A stretch of 64,000 nt of DNA, taken from positions 5,919,387 through 5,983,386 of the forward strand of contig JASSKH010000024.1 of NCBI GenBank assembly GCA_031763025.1, in the 5' to 3' direction. Shown piece by piece: positions 26,500 through 38,362 of the stretch (its first letter is position 1; each line of letters starts with the position of its first letter). A program made the position numbers and the translations under genes. A model generated the notes under the pieces. The model saw only the letters and a list, made by a program, of their open reading frames with translations. It made no database searches and was not told the origin of the DNA. Source of the DNA: Macrocystis pyrifera (Eukaryota > Sar > Phaeophyceae > Laminariales > Laminariaceae).

Positions 26500-28195
26500 A
26501 TTGGGACATGATGAAGCGCCTCCGAGGGCACTTTAGTTATCGACCCCCCCGGGGGCATCTTAGCATATTGTGTCCCCGGAACTGGGAGCACATTAAGCTA
26601 AAGCGTCGCCGGAAATGAATAACATGATACCGCGCGTGACGACAGCTACTGCAGGATACCAGACCTGCGTGTGAAGGTTATTTATGGCATCAACTGCCGG
26701 TGTGTGTGCAGCAGGTCCGCCGATCATCACATTTCGCCCGATATACAGACGGGTTCGTGTTCTCCATACCCATGATATTTCCAGGCATTTTTGGGGGGAA
26801 CATGAAGCTAAAAGTGCCTCCGAAAATCGACAACACGATGCACGCTACCAAGAGCGATAACCACGACCGTAGGATACCAAACCTGCTTGTCTGTCTGCGG
26901 CATCTACGACCGCGTGCACTTGTTCCACCGGTCATTGCTTCTGGCCCGATATACAGACGGTTATACGTTATCAATTCGTAGGTCTCTCCTGTCATCGTTT
27001 GGGGGCACATTTAAGTTACAGTGCCTCCGAAGACAGACAGCATGAAGCACGCTACAACGACCGATCACGACGACCGTAGGACACTAGACCTGTCTGGGGA
27101 TTGTCCACGGCGCAGTAGATCCGCCGGTAATCGCTTATCGCCCGGTATACAGACGGCTTCGTGCTATATATTGTTATAATCTCCCAAGGCATTGTTCGGG
27201 GCACAACAAGCCGAAAGTGCCTCCGAAAACGACAGCATGACCACGAGCGATCACGACAGCCGTAAGGCGCCAGATGTGAAGTGGTGGGCGATGGTAGGGT
27301 AAGGGTAAGGGACGCAGGTGTATCTGGCAGCTGGAAAGCAGTAGTGCTTCGCTTCTTTTGGTTTAGATCTTCTTTATTGATGGCGAGAGCTGAGGAGGTG
27401 CTCTGGTAGAGAAGTGAGAGGTAGGGGGGAAGGACTCGACACCCAGATATACTCCTATCACCCCACGCCACAAGCTCTCCTAAATTCCTCTTATCTGATG
27501 TACTCCTACAGAACTTTCCTATGGCCACTGATCGTTCTTCTGCTAATATAAGAACTTCTCGTTTTATGGTCCTTTCTTCGTTAAGGAACATTATTCTCGT
27601 CTAACGGGCTCTCCGCCCTAGAGAACATTCCTAAAAGAACGTTACTCTCGACTAACGGAAAATCCGCCGGGTTAATCAATTCTTTGTATTATTCTCGTAT
27701 TCGTGAGACTACAAAACTGCCGAGTATACGATCTATATCCATAGCCCATGAGTACTTCACTCATATCACATTCGCCCACCCTGAATTATCGTATCTGCAG
27801 ACCACAACATGGTCGAGGGATGACGACAAAGATCATCCCAAACGACCAGGAAAAGGTGGTCGAAGATGCGGCTATTCGAGGTGTCTATGGCATCTGCTGC
27901 TGCGGTATGTGCAGTGGTTCCGCCTGCCATCTTTTTTCGCCCGATATACAGACGGGTTCGTGTTCTGCATGTTCATGATCTTTCCAGGCACTTGCTGGGG
28001 GTACATTAAGCTAAACGTGCCTCTGAATTTAGATAGCATGAAGCACGCCACCACGAGCAATAATGACGACCGTAGGAGTAGGCCTGTCTGGGGGCTGCCT
28101 ACGGTACCTACTGCCCCGGTGTGTGCAGTAGTTCCCCTGGTAATGGTTTCTCGCCCGATATACATACGTGGTCGTGTTATCAGCTTTATCTGCTG
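26500..28195 (+). repeat. ~200-bp tandem array, forward half
   Basis: Units marked by GCCCGATATACAGACGG at 26737, 26944, 27140 (variant), 27939 and 28153, with an intervening CCTCCGAAAA...CGACCGTAGGA segment. Units are about 196-214 bp. A foreign insert occupies about 27275-27865. Confidence 0.85.
27275..27865. mobile_element. insertion inside the tandem array
   Basis: The array stops after GCGCCAGA (27274) and resumes near GTGTCTATGGCATCTGCTG. The first 441 bases start TGTGAAGTGG and end GAGACTACA, so a solo LTR is conceivable, but no 5-bp target duplication is visible. It holds AGGGTAAGGGTAAGGG at 27295-27310. A 179-codon minus frame runs from this insert into the array and is probably chance. 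Confidence 0.4.
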
Positions 28196-28359
28196 AACAC
28201 ATATAGAATTGTGAGCTTACCAGGTAAAATACACGAAAACATCGCTGATGCAGGTAAAAGTCATAAGGCCGCCAGGTACTACAGCTAGTTGTGGCCTGGT
28301 TCGCGAGAAGCTTATGACGTCATGATGTGTGCTGCGTGTAAGCATTGTATCTTGCAGCC

Positions 28360-29110
28360 ATCGTGGTCGCTCGTGGTGGTGTGCTCCTGTTGTCTATTTT
28401 CGGAGGCACTACTAGCTCATGTGCCTCCAAACAATACTTATTAGGGAGATCATGAGTACTGAGAGCACGAATCCCGTCTGTATATCGGGCGAGAAGGGAT
28501 GACCGACGAAACTACTGTACACTCCTCGGCAGCAGGTGCCAAAGACAACTCCCAGACAGGTCTAATATCCTACGGTCGTCGTGATTGCGCGTGGTGGCGC
28601 GCTTCATGTTGTCCTTTTTCGGGGGGCACTTTTAGCTTAATGTGCCCCCAAAAAATGCCGGGATAAATCATGAGTACTATGTACCTGGTATAATATATGG
28701 GAAACAGAACACGCACCCGTCTGTATGTCGGGCGAGAAGCGACGACCGGCGGAACTACTGCACACATCGCGGCAGTAGATACCGTAAACAACCTCTAGAC
28801 AGATCTAGCATCGTACGGTCGTCGTGATTGCTCGCGGGGGGGTGCTTCATGTTGTCGTTTTTCGGAGGAGAATTAGCTTGATGTGCCCCCAAAAAGTGGC
28901 TGGAAAGATCGTGAGTCCTATGGAGAATACGCACCCGTCTGTATATCGCGCGAGAAGCCATGACTGCCGGCACTACTGTACACACCGTGGCAGTAGATGC
29001 CGTAGGCAACCCCCAGATACACCTGGTATCTTACGGTCGCTGTCGTCTTGCGCGGTATCACGTTTGATATTTCGGGGAGCACATTTCCGGGGGCACAAAA
29101 AGCTATCACT
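28360..29110 (-). repeat. ~200-240-bp tandem array, inverted half
   Basis: The same unit in opposite orientation: CCCGTCTGTATATCGGGC near 28473, 28713 and 28932, with TACGGTCGTCGTGATTG boxes between. Together with the forward half it forms a large imperfect inverted repeat around about 28.2-28.4 kb. Confidence 0.85.
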
Positions 29111-30385
29111 GGTACCTGGTATACTCTTCGGGGGCGTAGGTGTCCCCGCTTGCGCTTTTATCATCTCCCTTATTTTACCCGCAGCACCTACTCTCTGCGA
29201 CGAGGGAGTAGTTACCCTGGGTGAGAGTCTCCGGCTGGTCGCAGCAGGGGGCCTTATTGATCCCAAACCATGCATCTGACACTATTTAAGCTAGGTACGA
29301 CGCGATGTTGTAACAGCAGTCAGTATCACCCGATTCCAGGTATACGCAACCGTATCACAGGTACTTCAGGAGGTAGACAGCAAAAAAAACGTAGTACTCT
29401 TGTGTTACGCGGGACTTGCCTTGCAACGCTGAGGAGCGAACTCAGACGCTGGGTTAACGAGCGGACCACCCGCCCACGGGATGGTCCGCAAAAGCAAGAA
29501 CCGCTCGGTTGAGCAGCTCCCCCTTTCGCGTGCGTGCCGCTTTCGTAAGCAGCTCCGATATCTTGTTGTGTGCCGTTGGCACCCTTGTTCTACGAGTATC
29601 GGTTTCGTGTCCCCTTATTAGTTAAAAGTTGAAAATGCCTACACATGGCAAGTAAACCCCATGCTCGAAAAAGAGATGACTTACTTGTTGCATGTTGCAT
29701 GTTGCGCGTGTTGCGAACCAGTGGGGACACAGGAAGGGGCGTAGTCTCAAAGCAGACATGCGTGCGGTGGCAATGTGCTTTACCTCTCTCCCTGATCTTG
29801 GGAGAGGCGCTGCTTGCTCGGTTGTGGGCCATGTAGCCGGTGCACCTGCTGTTGTTGGTTGCGGCCAAGCGTTGCACCAGCATCAAGTTTTGTTCTGCCC
29901 TGATATTTTGCACTACATGCAGTAGACGTGCTCGCAACAGCCGGTCTCTGTGAAGGATGTGAAGAAGAAGCACCACTGCAGGGAATTCGGCGGCCTTGAC
30001 TGGAAGCCATGCTGCTAAATCTTTGCGCATGATGAAGGCAGGTCAGGGGACGCCAGCAAGAAGGGCTCATGGCGAGGTGCAGACAGCAGGAGTAACAGAA
30101 CGTGGTCGTGGTTTGATTGATTTTCGGGTTTGTACAGGAGAAGAAAGACCAGACCACTCTTAATTTGAATTATTTTGTGTCCAACAGATCCTGATGATGG
30201 GATAGCGACCAAAATGATGAGATGTTTGGTGTTGTCAATTGTCAACGTCCATGTGCATACACGAGCACAGCGCGAGCGCCCAGGAAGTGCGGGTAGGGAG
30301 GGTCATGCTGCGCCCGTGCTGTACGACTCCTTGCATCCAATAACGTAGCTAACCGTTGCTGGATTTCCCAAAAACTTTTGTTGAA
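29111..30385. other. unassigned DNA
   Basis: No gene recognised. Longer frames (for example 30030-29590 minus) have no family resemblance. Confidence 0.4.
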
Positions 30386-30475
30386 TAGGACCGCAGTCCC
30401 TTTTTGGGAACACACTATGTCGTAAATTGCAGAATCTGACTGATTTGTCCCCAAAACGGGACTGCAGCTCTAAAA
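30386..30475. mobile_element. CTGCAGTCCCG hairpin MITE, copy 1
   Basis: Arms TAGGACCGCAGTCCC and GGGACTGCAGCTCTA with inner TTTTTGGG/CCCCAAAA pairing. Outer TTAA sites are not preserved here. Confidence 0.8.
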
Positions 30476-30912
30476 TGGACCACATAACGCCAGGTACGTA
30501 CCAGGTACCAGTTATCATACGTACAATCGGGAGCATTTTGACGTTTTGCACGGAGCCATAATAACGCTGGAGTCAGAGCTTCAGGAGGAGGAAGGGGTGG
30601 TTTTGCTCGGTTGCCACCATCTCACCCCTGTACATACATATCCATCATAAATAACCTGATACAGTTTTTGTGAGCTTGATTCAGCCTCCACTGCGTATTG
30701 ATAATGATACACGAAGTACGACGTGCACATGTATACCGCAAAATCAAGACGTTGGGAGCAACATCATGCCATACACATTGCTTGCTATTCTGCTATGTTT
30801 CAATATTCAGCAGTATGGGCCGGCCAACAGGACACACGTCCTCTGCAATCCGTCCGTACTCCGAGCAAAGGCTGAAAACTTAGGAGCTTTGTGACGCCAA
30901 CTTTGAAAAATG

Positions 30913-31170
30913 CAAGGCTCTTCACGGATCATGACCCGACATGGGTTTGGATCAGGCAGTCTTCAAAACATCACGGGTCGGGTCGGATCGGGTCGGGTCG
31001 GGCTACAAGGTGTTTAAAAACTCGTGTCGGGTCGGGGTCGGGTCGGGTCGGGTGGGGTCATGACCCGTGAGGTACGGGCCGCGTCTCGGGTCGGTCCACC
31101 TTGACCGGTGAGTTGTTTTATGCTGAACCGCGGGTCGAACCTGCGGATCCGGTCCATGGACCCGACACTC
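30913..31170 (+). mobile_element. hAT-like GGGTC element, truncated copy
   Basis: The left end CAAGGCTCTTCACGGATCA resembles the family terminus, followed by GGGTCGGGTCGGGTCG arrays and the GCTGAACCGCGGGTCGAACC inner box. The right end and target duplication are not found. Confidence 0.6.
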
Positions 31171-31499
31171 GAAAAACTGTTTCCTGCGCGAACGCCTGTT
31201 TCTTGCCGATACTTCGGTATATTATTCGTAGAACGTATGAAATTGGGACGTGTTGACTATTTTCTCATGAGCTTCGGCAGCCGTATTGGGAACAGGGCCG
31301 TATAGGAGGAGGAGGGTGACTTTGCTCGGTACAGCCCCGTGGCAACGTCGAGACCAAACAAATACCTGGCACGTCTTTGGTATCATACCTGGCAAAAAAT
31401 GTAGAAAGACTAGAGCCGATAGCAGGTACGAGTGCACCTACTTTCTAGCCTTTTTTTACAGGTACACTGCTACTGCTGTACTTAATTGCTTTCAGGGAA

Positions 31500-31990
31500 A
31501 AATGTTTCCTGCCTCTCCCTCTGATTGGCCAGCGCCCGATCGCACCTATTGTTGGCTGAAAGGTTCCAGGTTCCAGGTACACCTCTTGGTGTCCACTCGA
31601 GTTAGGATTCGCCTGTTCGTGTATTTTTGCTTTCAATGGTACCTATAATAGGTGACTATGCAAAACTGAAATACGGCCAAAGGGCCGCCGGGACGGTTAG
31701 CCAGGTGACCCGAGCTGTCCACAAAAACCACGAGCTTACGTAGTGCGAAATCAACTTTTGCCGGTGAGGGGGTGAATTGTGCCGCACACCCAGGAAGGAA
31801 GCTCAGTAAGAAGCTGGGCTGTTAGTTAGGATTCGATTTTTTACTTTTGAGCCGTGTAGAGGTATACATTTGAAGTAAAAAGAAGGACGAAGCCCAGCTT
31901 GAGCAGACAACGAAAGGTGTGCCTACGCAGCAACTTCCAGCCAACAATAGGTACGATCGGGCGCTGACCAATCAGAGGGAGCGCCAGGAA
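31500..31990. mobile_element. candidate TIR element (~490 bp)
   Basis: Long inverted repeats: CTCTGATTGGCCAGCGCCCG and ACCTATTGTTGGCTGAAAG at 31512-31562 pair with 31930-31985 (reverse complement CTCTGATTGGTCAGCGCCCG and ACCTATTGTTGGCTGGAAG). No open frame and no clear target duplication, so edges are approximate. It abuts the hAT-like element. Confidence 0.55.
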
Positions 31991-32018
31991 GACCCTTCCC
32001 GAGGCAGCATGTATTTAG

Positions 32019-32871
32019 CGGGCCTTTTCGCAGATCATGACCGGACCCGCGGGTCGGGTCACGGGGTGTTCAAAATGTCACGGGTCGGGTCGGGTCGGGT
32101 CAGGAAGTGTTCAAAACCTCACGGGTCGGGTCGGGTCGGGTCAAGAGGTTTCAAATTTCGCGGGTCAGGTCAGGTCGGGTCAAGAGTTTTTCAAATCTCA
32201 CGGATCAGGTCGGGTCGGGTCAAGAGTTTTAAAAAAATCTCACGGGTCGGGTCGGGTCGGGTCAAGAGGTGATGAAAAGCTCACGAGTCGGGTCAGGTCA
32301 TGACCCGTGAGAAACGGGTCACTCGCGGGTCGGGCCAGCGCGACCCGCGAGTTGTTTTCTGCTGACCCGCGGGTCGGACCCGCGCATCCGGCCCACGGCT
32401 CCAACACTTAAAACACTTTCCGCTCTCTTACTCAAAAGGCTTCTCTCGTACAAATACTCAATAATACTCCTTTGGTATCTTACTCAAACATTAAAACATC
32501 GCCAAATCTATATACGCATGCCCGCATCATTCCATACCCACTACAGCCAGGCCACATATCGCTGCTGGGCACGAAAATGAATATTAAGTTGTTTTTGAAG
32601 TGTTGACCCACGAGCTGGATCCGCAGGTCGAACCTGCGGGTCAAGATAAATGGTCTCGCGGGTCAAGGTGACCCGACCCGCATGAAACCCGTGTCTCACG
32701 GGTCAATCCGAAAGTGGAGGGTCGGGTCGGGTCGGGTCAGGAGGTTTTGAAATCTCGCGGGTCGGGTCGGGTCGGGTCGGGTCGGGTCAAGAAGCTTTTA
32801 AAATCTCGCGGGTCGGGTCGGGTGCACCCGACCCCACCCGTGAGGTTTGACCTGACCCGCGAAAAGCCCTG
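32019..32871. mobile_element. hAT-like non-autonomous transposon
   Basis: An 853-bp element flanked by a perfect 8-bp target duplication, GTATTTAG (32011-32018 and 32872-32879). Termini are CGGGCCTTTTCGC and, reverse-complemented, CAGGGCTTTTCGC; the latter has the CAGGG start typical of hAT elements. Subterminal zones hold many GGGTC repeats on 43-46-bp spacing, in inverted orientation at the two ends, as expected for transposase-binding arrays. The centre is A/T-rich with no transposase. Confidence 0.85.
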
Positions 32872-32879
32872 GTATTTAG

Positions 32880-33610
32880 GTACAACAGTTGTACCAGGTA
32901 CCTACATATTTTAAATGGTTCACAAGGCATTGATAGGTACACCGATGTTGGCTCTTTACCAAAGTATAAACCTGGTATTAATAGTACTACTCGTATATAC
33001 ACAGTGCGTGGTACCTGGAAGCTGATAAAGTATTATCCACAAGAGGGACCGTACCTAAAAATGCAGGACGGCTATATACCCACATACCAGGTATACAGGT
33101 CGTTAGTCAGATTGGTCAAGGCTGACCTTTCTGCTCGCTAGTTTCTTTTCAAAACGCCATCTAAACACGCTGCGGAGCCACGCGACTGCCCGTACCGATC
33201 TCGAGCTCTCCCCAAAGGATTGGAGTTTCGGGGTTGGGGTTATGGTTGGGTCCGGTGCTGGGTTAGTCTGAGCCGAGTTGCAAGATTGCAATTGACCACA
33301 GAAGTGTTCTACAGGAGGTGTTCTGCAGGGCCGTCCTGCATTTAGGGAGAGCCCACAGGAGGAGGGTTCTACGCTTGTTTGCGCATCCGTGGTGGGCACA
33401 AAAACATAGCTGCGTAGCTGCAGCAGCCTGCAGCACTCACTCAGCCAGTCAGGTGGTTGGTGCAGTCGTACAGCCATTTTGCAGCAAGCACAGCGAACAG
33501 TGCTACAGAAATGGACGATCTGCTTGTTCATATTGTGTAGAACTACTACGTATACCTGGGGCCACATGGTTACTTGATGCGTCGTCGATCAGGCGCCTTG
33601 ACCAATCTTT
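32880..33610. other. unassigned DNA
   Basis: No gene recognised. GGGGTTGGGGTTATGG at about 33222 loosely resembles telomere-type sequence. Confidence 0.4.
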
Positions 33611-33912
33611 AGGGTCGATCTTAACGAGGAGTGCTTTTTAGCTTTTTTCGGTAGGGTCGATCTTAACGAGGAGTGTTTTTCAGTTTTTTTCGGTATTTTC
33701 CTATAGGAAAAAACCGAACAATACCGAACATACTGAAAAAAAACTGAAAAACAGCCCTCGTTAAGATCGACCCTAATCAAGGTCGATCTTAACGAGAAGT
33801 GTTTTTCAGTTTTTATTGGTATTTTCCCAAAATTCTCCTGTAGGAAAAAAACGAAAAATACCGAAAATACTGAAAAAAAAACTGAAAAACAGTCCTCGTT
33901 AAGATCGACCCT
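33611..33912. repeat. tandem hairpin elements (GGGTCGATCTTAACGAGG)
   Basis: One partial arm (33611-33652) and two full hairpins (33653-33774 and 33779-33912). Each is bounded by GGTCGATCTTAACGAG and CTCGTTAAGATCGACC, with inner arms TTTTTCAGTTTTT / AAAAACTGAAAAA. They look like adjacent copies of one foldback MITE of 122-134 bp. Confidence 0.85.
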
Positions 33913-34005
33913 TAGCACACAAATTATTCCAGATAAGTACCCAATATATTTTGCTGGTTTTACGTGCTTTGATTTTTTTTTTTTTAGAATCACGAGAAGA
34001 CGTAG

Positions 34006-34044
34006 ACCCAACCCTAACGCTAACCCTTACCCCAACCCTAATCC
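34006..34044 (-). repeat. degenerate interstitial telomere-like tract
   Basis: CCCAACCCTAACGCTAACCC then TTACCCCAACCCTAA: CCCTAA-type units with substitutions. Confidence 0.65.
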
Positions 34045-34125
34045 AGGCTAAGGTTCGACCCGAGCGCAGCTCCACCGCGCGTTTTGGACAACGTAAAAAA
34101 AACTGTGCGGACCACCACAAAATGG

Positions 34126-34234
34126 TATTACGGGGGTTCATAGTTAATAGGACCTATGGTATACATAAACACCTATATATTTACCTACTTTTACGAACAA
34201 TATTTGGTCCTATTTACTATGGTCCCCCGTAATA
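34126..34234. mobile_element. TATTACGGGGG hairpin MITE, copy 2
   Basis: 109 bp with ends TATTACGGGGG and CCCCCGTAATA and inner arms CATAGTTAATAGGACC / GGTCCTATTTACTATGG. The best preserved copy in the window. Confidence 0.88.
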
Positions 34235-36393
34235 ATATGTTTTTGGTACTTTATCCGGTACATATTGCGTATTGTGGGTCTAGATCACGGCAAAGTAAAG
34301 GCTACTACTGTCGTCGATCTGCACACCAAAGCCTTAACAGGCGCACCGGTATAATGTCAGTCTTCGATCGGGTGATCACAACTACGCAAAGACGACGCTG
34401 CTGTCGGGCCTTAATTGTCACGTTCGTTCGGTCCGTTCGCCTATCTATCTGTCTTGCCTATCTAATACATATGTACCATCCGACCAAATACAGCTTCACC
34501 GAGGCGGAGAAAATGCTCGCACGTGCAAGGCTCTTCAGATTTTGCGTTTAAAATCAATACTGTTGTGTGTATAGCAGGACTTGTTGTAGATATGTGTGGC
34601 CTACATGATACCAACTGGGATGAGGGTGCAAGGTGGGCCTCCGGCGGCCCCTGCTGAGGGCTGATTGTATCTCTGCACCACTAGTTGGGAGCAGGGTGGG
34701 GGTCAAAGCGCCAAAGGGCAACAGGGTGCCAGGGGGTACAAAAAGTACGTTCAAATCTAAGAATTTTGCACGAACGTAAGTGATATTTCTGCGCTGGTGT
34801 ATTTGCTACATACTACAAAAATAGGCACACATTAGTTGCAAGTATCTCACAGAGATGTGAGCACACTGCCCAACTTGTTGTGTAACTGCTGTGACGGGCA
34901 CTCTCCCATTACCCAAAAACGAACAAGACTGCGTGTTCAAGCGTTCGCTCGTGCATGGTAGTTCGTTCAGAAAGAAGAAGACACATTGGTTGACGTTTCA
35001 TCCCTTTGAATTATGTTGTTGGATTCCTCTCAAAATACTATCAATAGTATATACTGTCCACTATGTTGATTACTTGTCGTGGAGCCGAGGGGACCATGCA
35101 TTCCTTTTGTTGTCGTTGCGGGTTACAGGTGCAGTTTACTGCAGTAAAGGGCACAAAGGCAGTAAACGCATGCCGGTACATCTTGAATATCTGATGCTAT
35201 TAATAGTGGGTTATGTTTCCTGGTGCTTGGCGAAATAGGAATTAGTCGAGGAGGAACTATGGCCCGAAGACACAACTCAGGACCCATCACTTGTTTTTAT
35301 TTTGTCTTCCCGTGTGAAGAGATAAGCCTGACCTCAGGTCTCGAGACTATAAACAAAAGAGGGTGCTTGGAACGTGTTGTCCTTCCATAATGCACTTATC
35401 CTTCAGACTTATACAATTTGCGTTCGTAGAATCAATGCCATCTCCGATAAATACTTTGTGTAAAATATCGAAAATAAAAACAAAGCACCACAGGTGTGTT
35501 CATGTATGTATGTTCGTGTATCTAACACAACAAACCACGGTAAAGCAGCAGGAATCATTGTCTGTCTGCGGTGTATCCCTGCTTGCATACCCCCCTCTCC
35601 ACCCTTTCCGCCACGCCCGCCCCTCTAACTCCCGGCCAAAATGTCTGAAATGAAAACGAACAAGAGTGAAAAAAAAAAGTGGTGAGAATCGGTGTGTGAT
35701 GTTTTGTCAGCTTTCTGTCCCGTCGCGCTACTATGAATACTGTACGCGTGCGTATTCCTCTGAAAAGGGTAATGAAGAGCATAATACTAAGTTCCAGATT
35801 GATTTAACGACTGTTAATTATTTTTTGTGCATTGTCGGAAGGTATCTGAAACTACTATTGATGGACTGGATGTTTTGGCTGCAGTTCTTCATGAAACTGC
35901 TGTCTGTTTTGTTGGAACTTAGCTCGGGGGAGGGGGTAAAGCAGCGCGGTCCTGCCGCCGGCCCCTCTCTCCACACACCCACTTCTATGTAGTTTCATTC
36001 GTAACCTCGATTCCTCTTTGCAGGTGACCTGCCTTCCCCCTCTTTTCCCCTGGCGGGATATTATGTGCAATATTCCTAAGAGTTTATCTCTTAGGCTTTC
36101 CGTCTGGAGTAAATCTCAAGACCATTGAACAAAAATGGCCCCTTCTTTTAAGAACAAAGGTTTGACCCCATTTTTTCGTATATTACAACATTCTTGACAC
36201 CTTTTCTCAATCCACCATCATATCCGGCCTTTGTGTTTGGAAACCCCTGGTAGTGTCTTAGATGAGAAGTACGATGAGCTTTAGGATCGCATGCACCGCT
36301 CGTCACCCTGATGCAGCAAGACCGACTCGTTCTGGGCCATCATTCTGTCAGCAACACAGGTGTGAACACGGTGATGGTACTTTTGTCGTAAAA
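34235..36393. other. unassigned DNA
   Basis: No gene recognised; frames up to ~130 codons have no family resemblance. Confidence 0.4.
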
Positions 36394-36487
36394 CCAAGAG
36401 CAAACATCCTATGAAGCATGTACGATTTTCATTCACCTAAAACGAAGAGCAGACTTCCTATGAGGCATGTACGATTTTCAGTCACCG
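36394..36487 (+). repeat. 49-bp direct repeat, two copies
   Basis: Two adjacent copies sharing GCATGTACGATTTTCA and GAAGAGCA-type flanks, with a few differences. Confidence 0.8.
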
Positions 36488-37717
36488 CATGTGCATCAAG
36501 ACTTGAGCAGCACGAACCCGAGCACCCGGCCTGGGCTGGACCTGTGCTGATTCTGCTGCAACACCTACATGCAGGGGGTGTGCCGTAACTACTGGAGTCA
36601 CCTTTATGGCATGCTTGATAGGTAGCGATTTCGTTGGTTTTTAACCTTCAATAATTTGTAGACAACTCTCTACTAAAACCTACACACCCCGTAGAACGCG
36701 TGATCGAATTGTCACACCAAGCTTTCAAGCCTCATTACGAGTTGTGGGGTAGATTTATAGCTTCTTTTAGTTCGTTTTGAATAGCCGCACCTTTGACTCC
36801 CCTTTCCGAATTCTGGGATGACATGTTAGTCATCCTTTGGTCGTCGTGTGGTCTACATCGATTCGACTACTCAGGGTGGGCTAATGTGATGGTATCACGT
36901 ACCAGTAGCTATAATGCGGTGTATTACGTACTACGAGTATGAGAGCACGTGACGTGCTGGTAACGGAAACGTATATTAAGAGTAGATTGTACGTGTAAGA
37001 AGGTACATGGTTCAGGGGACAGTCTGGTACTCGGCTGTCCCCCTCTGTTGCATTCTGTTCTGGCAATCTATCATTGAGCTCCCATAAGATATGCAACAAG
37101 AAGAAGTTTACCAAGAAGAAGCGTGTCCTTGCCAGCATCGACATTCCTGTGTCCTCCTCTATAAGGCACACAATTACAACAATGTGCAGGGCATTATTCG
37201 TTCAGAATGAAATAGCTGACACAATTCGTCGAATACCACCAATATCATTCAATCAATTCTCTTTCCCTGCATATGTGTTCCCCTGACCGACCCCCCCTGT
37301 TTTTGTTGGCCCATTATCTCGTGATCTCAGACTTTAATTTTTTCATAGATGCTACGAAGGTATACACACAAAATGCAGGGGACACATTGCGGTGAGTTGA
37401 GAACATGTTTGCGATGCTTTTGAGCTTGGCACGTCGTCCCTAGTGTAGCGAGGGCGGCTTTTCCGTTATGCTATCATGTTGTTCGCCACCCGACAGCGTG
37501 CAGCCTAGCCTACCATACTACCACACCGTGTCGCCTAATTATGTGAGCAGTACAGTGGAGAGCAGCACGGCAACGCATATCGCTGGCGCTGCATTACAGG
37601 TGTCTACTACACTGCTGTCTGCCATCCTATAATGTGCACTGCAGCGAAATTCAACGTCGATGGCTCATAAATACTTCTCGAAAGAAGAAAGCCCAGGGAA
37701 CCAAAACAAGGAAACCT
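36488..37717. other. unassigned DNA
   Basis: No gene recognised. Confidence 0.4.
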
Positions 37718-37718
37718 G

Positions 37719-37819
37719 TTAACCTCTTTAGGACTGCGGTCAGTCCCGTTTTGGACACAAACAACTCAAATTCCAAGTTGTTTGTCCCGAAAACAGGACT
37801 GCGGTCCTAAAAGGGTTAA
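37719..37819. mobile_element. piggyBac-like hairpin MITE between TTAA sites
   Basis: The best preserved member of the CTGCAGTCCCG family. TTAA at 37719-37722 and 37816-37819 bracket a 93-bp element with inverted ends CCTCTTTAGGACTGCGGT and CCCTTTTAGGACCGCAGT. TTAA duplication and a CCCTTT-type terminus are hallmarks of piggyBac-superfamily elements. It has no coding capacity. Confidence 0.85.
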
Positions 37820-38215
37820 CTCGTTGGACAGACCAGATAGACCAGATACGATAGATCACCTAGACCATCTAAATCCTCACCTGCCGTTGTAAGATGCTGT
37901 GCAGGATCTGTACATCAAAGGTCCAACCCCCAGGAAACATGTGCTACAGTAGATCATGCAGATTACGCAGCTCCCACCCGGCAACGTGAGCTAGATCATG
38001 CAGATCAGCAACCTATCTACCCTGCAGAGATCTAGATCATGAAGCGGGAATAATCTGTAGGTGATCTTTCCGGCGTATGAACCTTTTAGAATAGACTAAA
38101 GCCTACTTGGTGGCAAGTGTAGCTCCACTCGATACCAGTACGTATCGCGATGGTTTTTCGATGCTGCGACCGCGAGGGGTGAGTCGATCAATCCGTCCGC
38201 GCACCGGGAAAAAAA
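37820..38215. other. unassigned DNA
   Basis: No gene recognised. Contains AGATCATG and CAGATC-type short repeats at 37.9-38.05 kb. Confidence 0.4.
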
Positions 38216-38362
38216 TATGCGCCACTGGTGGCGTATGTAAGCCACGTCCCACCCTCTAATTTGTACTACTATTACTACTGTACCCTCGAGTCTTTGCCAA
38301 GCACAGGACCAATCAGGCTAGAGTCTTACCAAGCACAGCATCCAAGCACTGACCACTGGCAT

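Noticed and set aside
27052..27591. 179-codon minus-strand frame as a gene
   Set aside because: It spans the junction of the tandem array and an insertion and has no family resemblance.
32037..32303. Arg/Gly/Ser repeat protein (GRVGSG repeats)
   Set aside because: Explained by the GGGTC subterminal repeats of a hAT-like element; frames differ between repeats.
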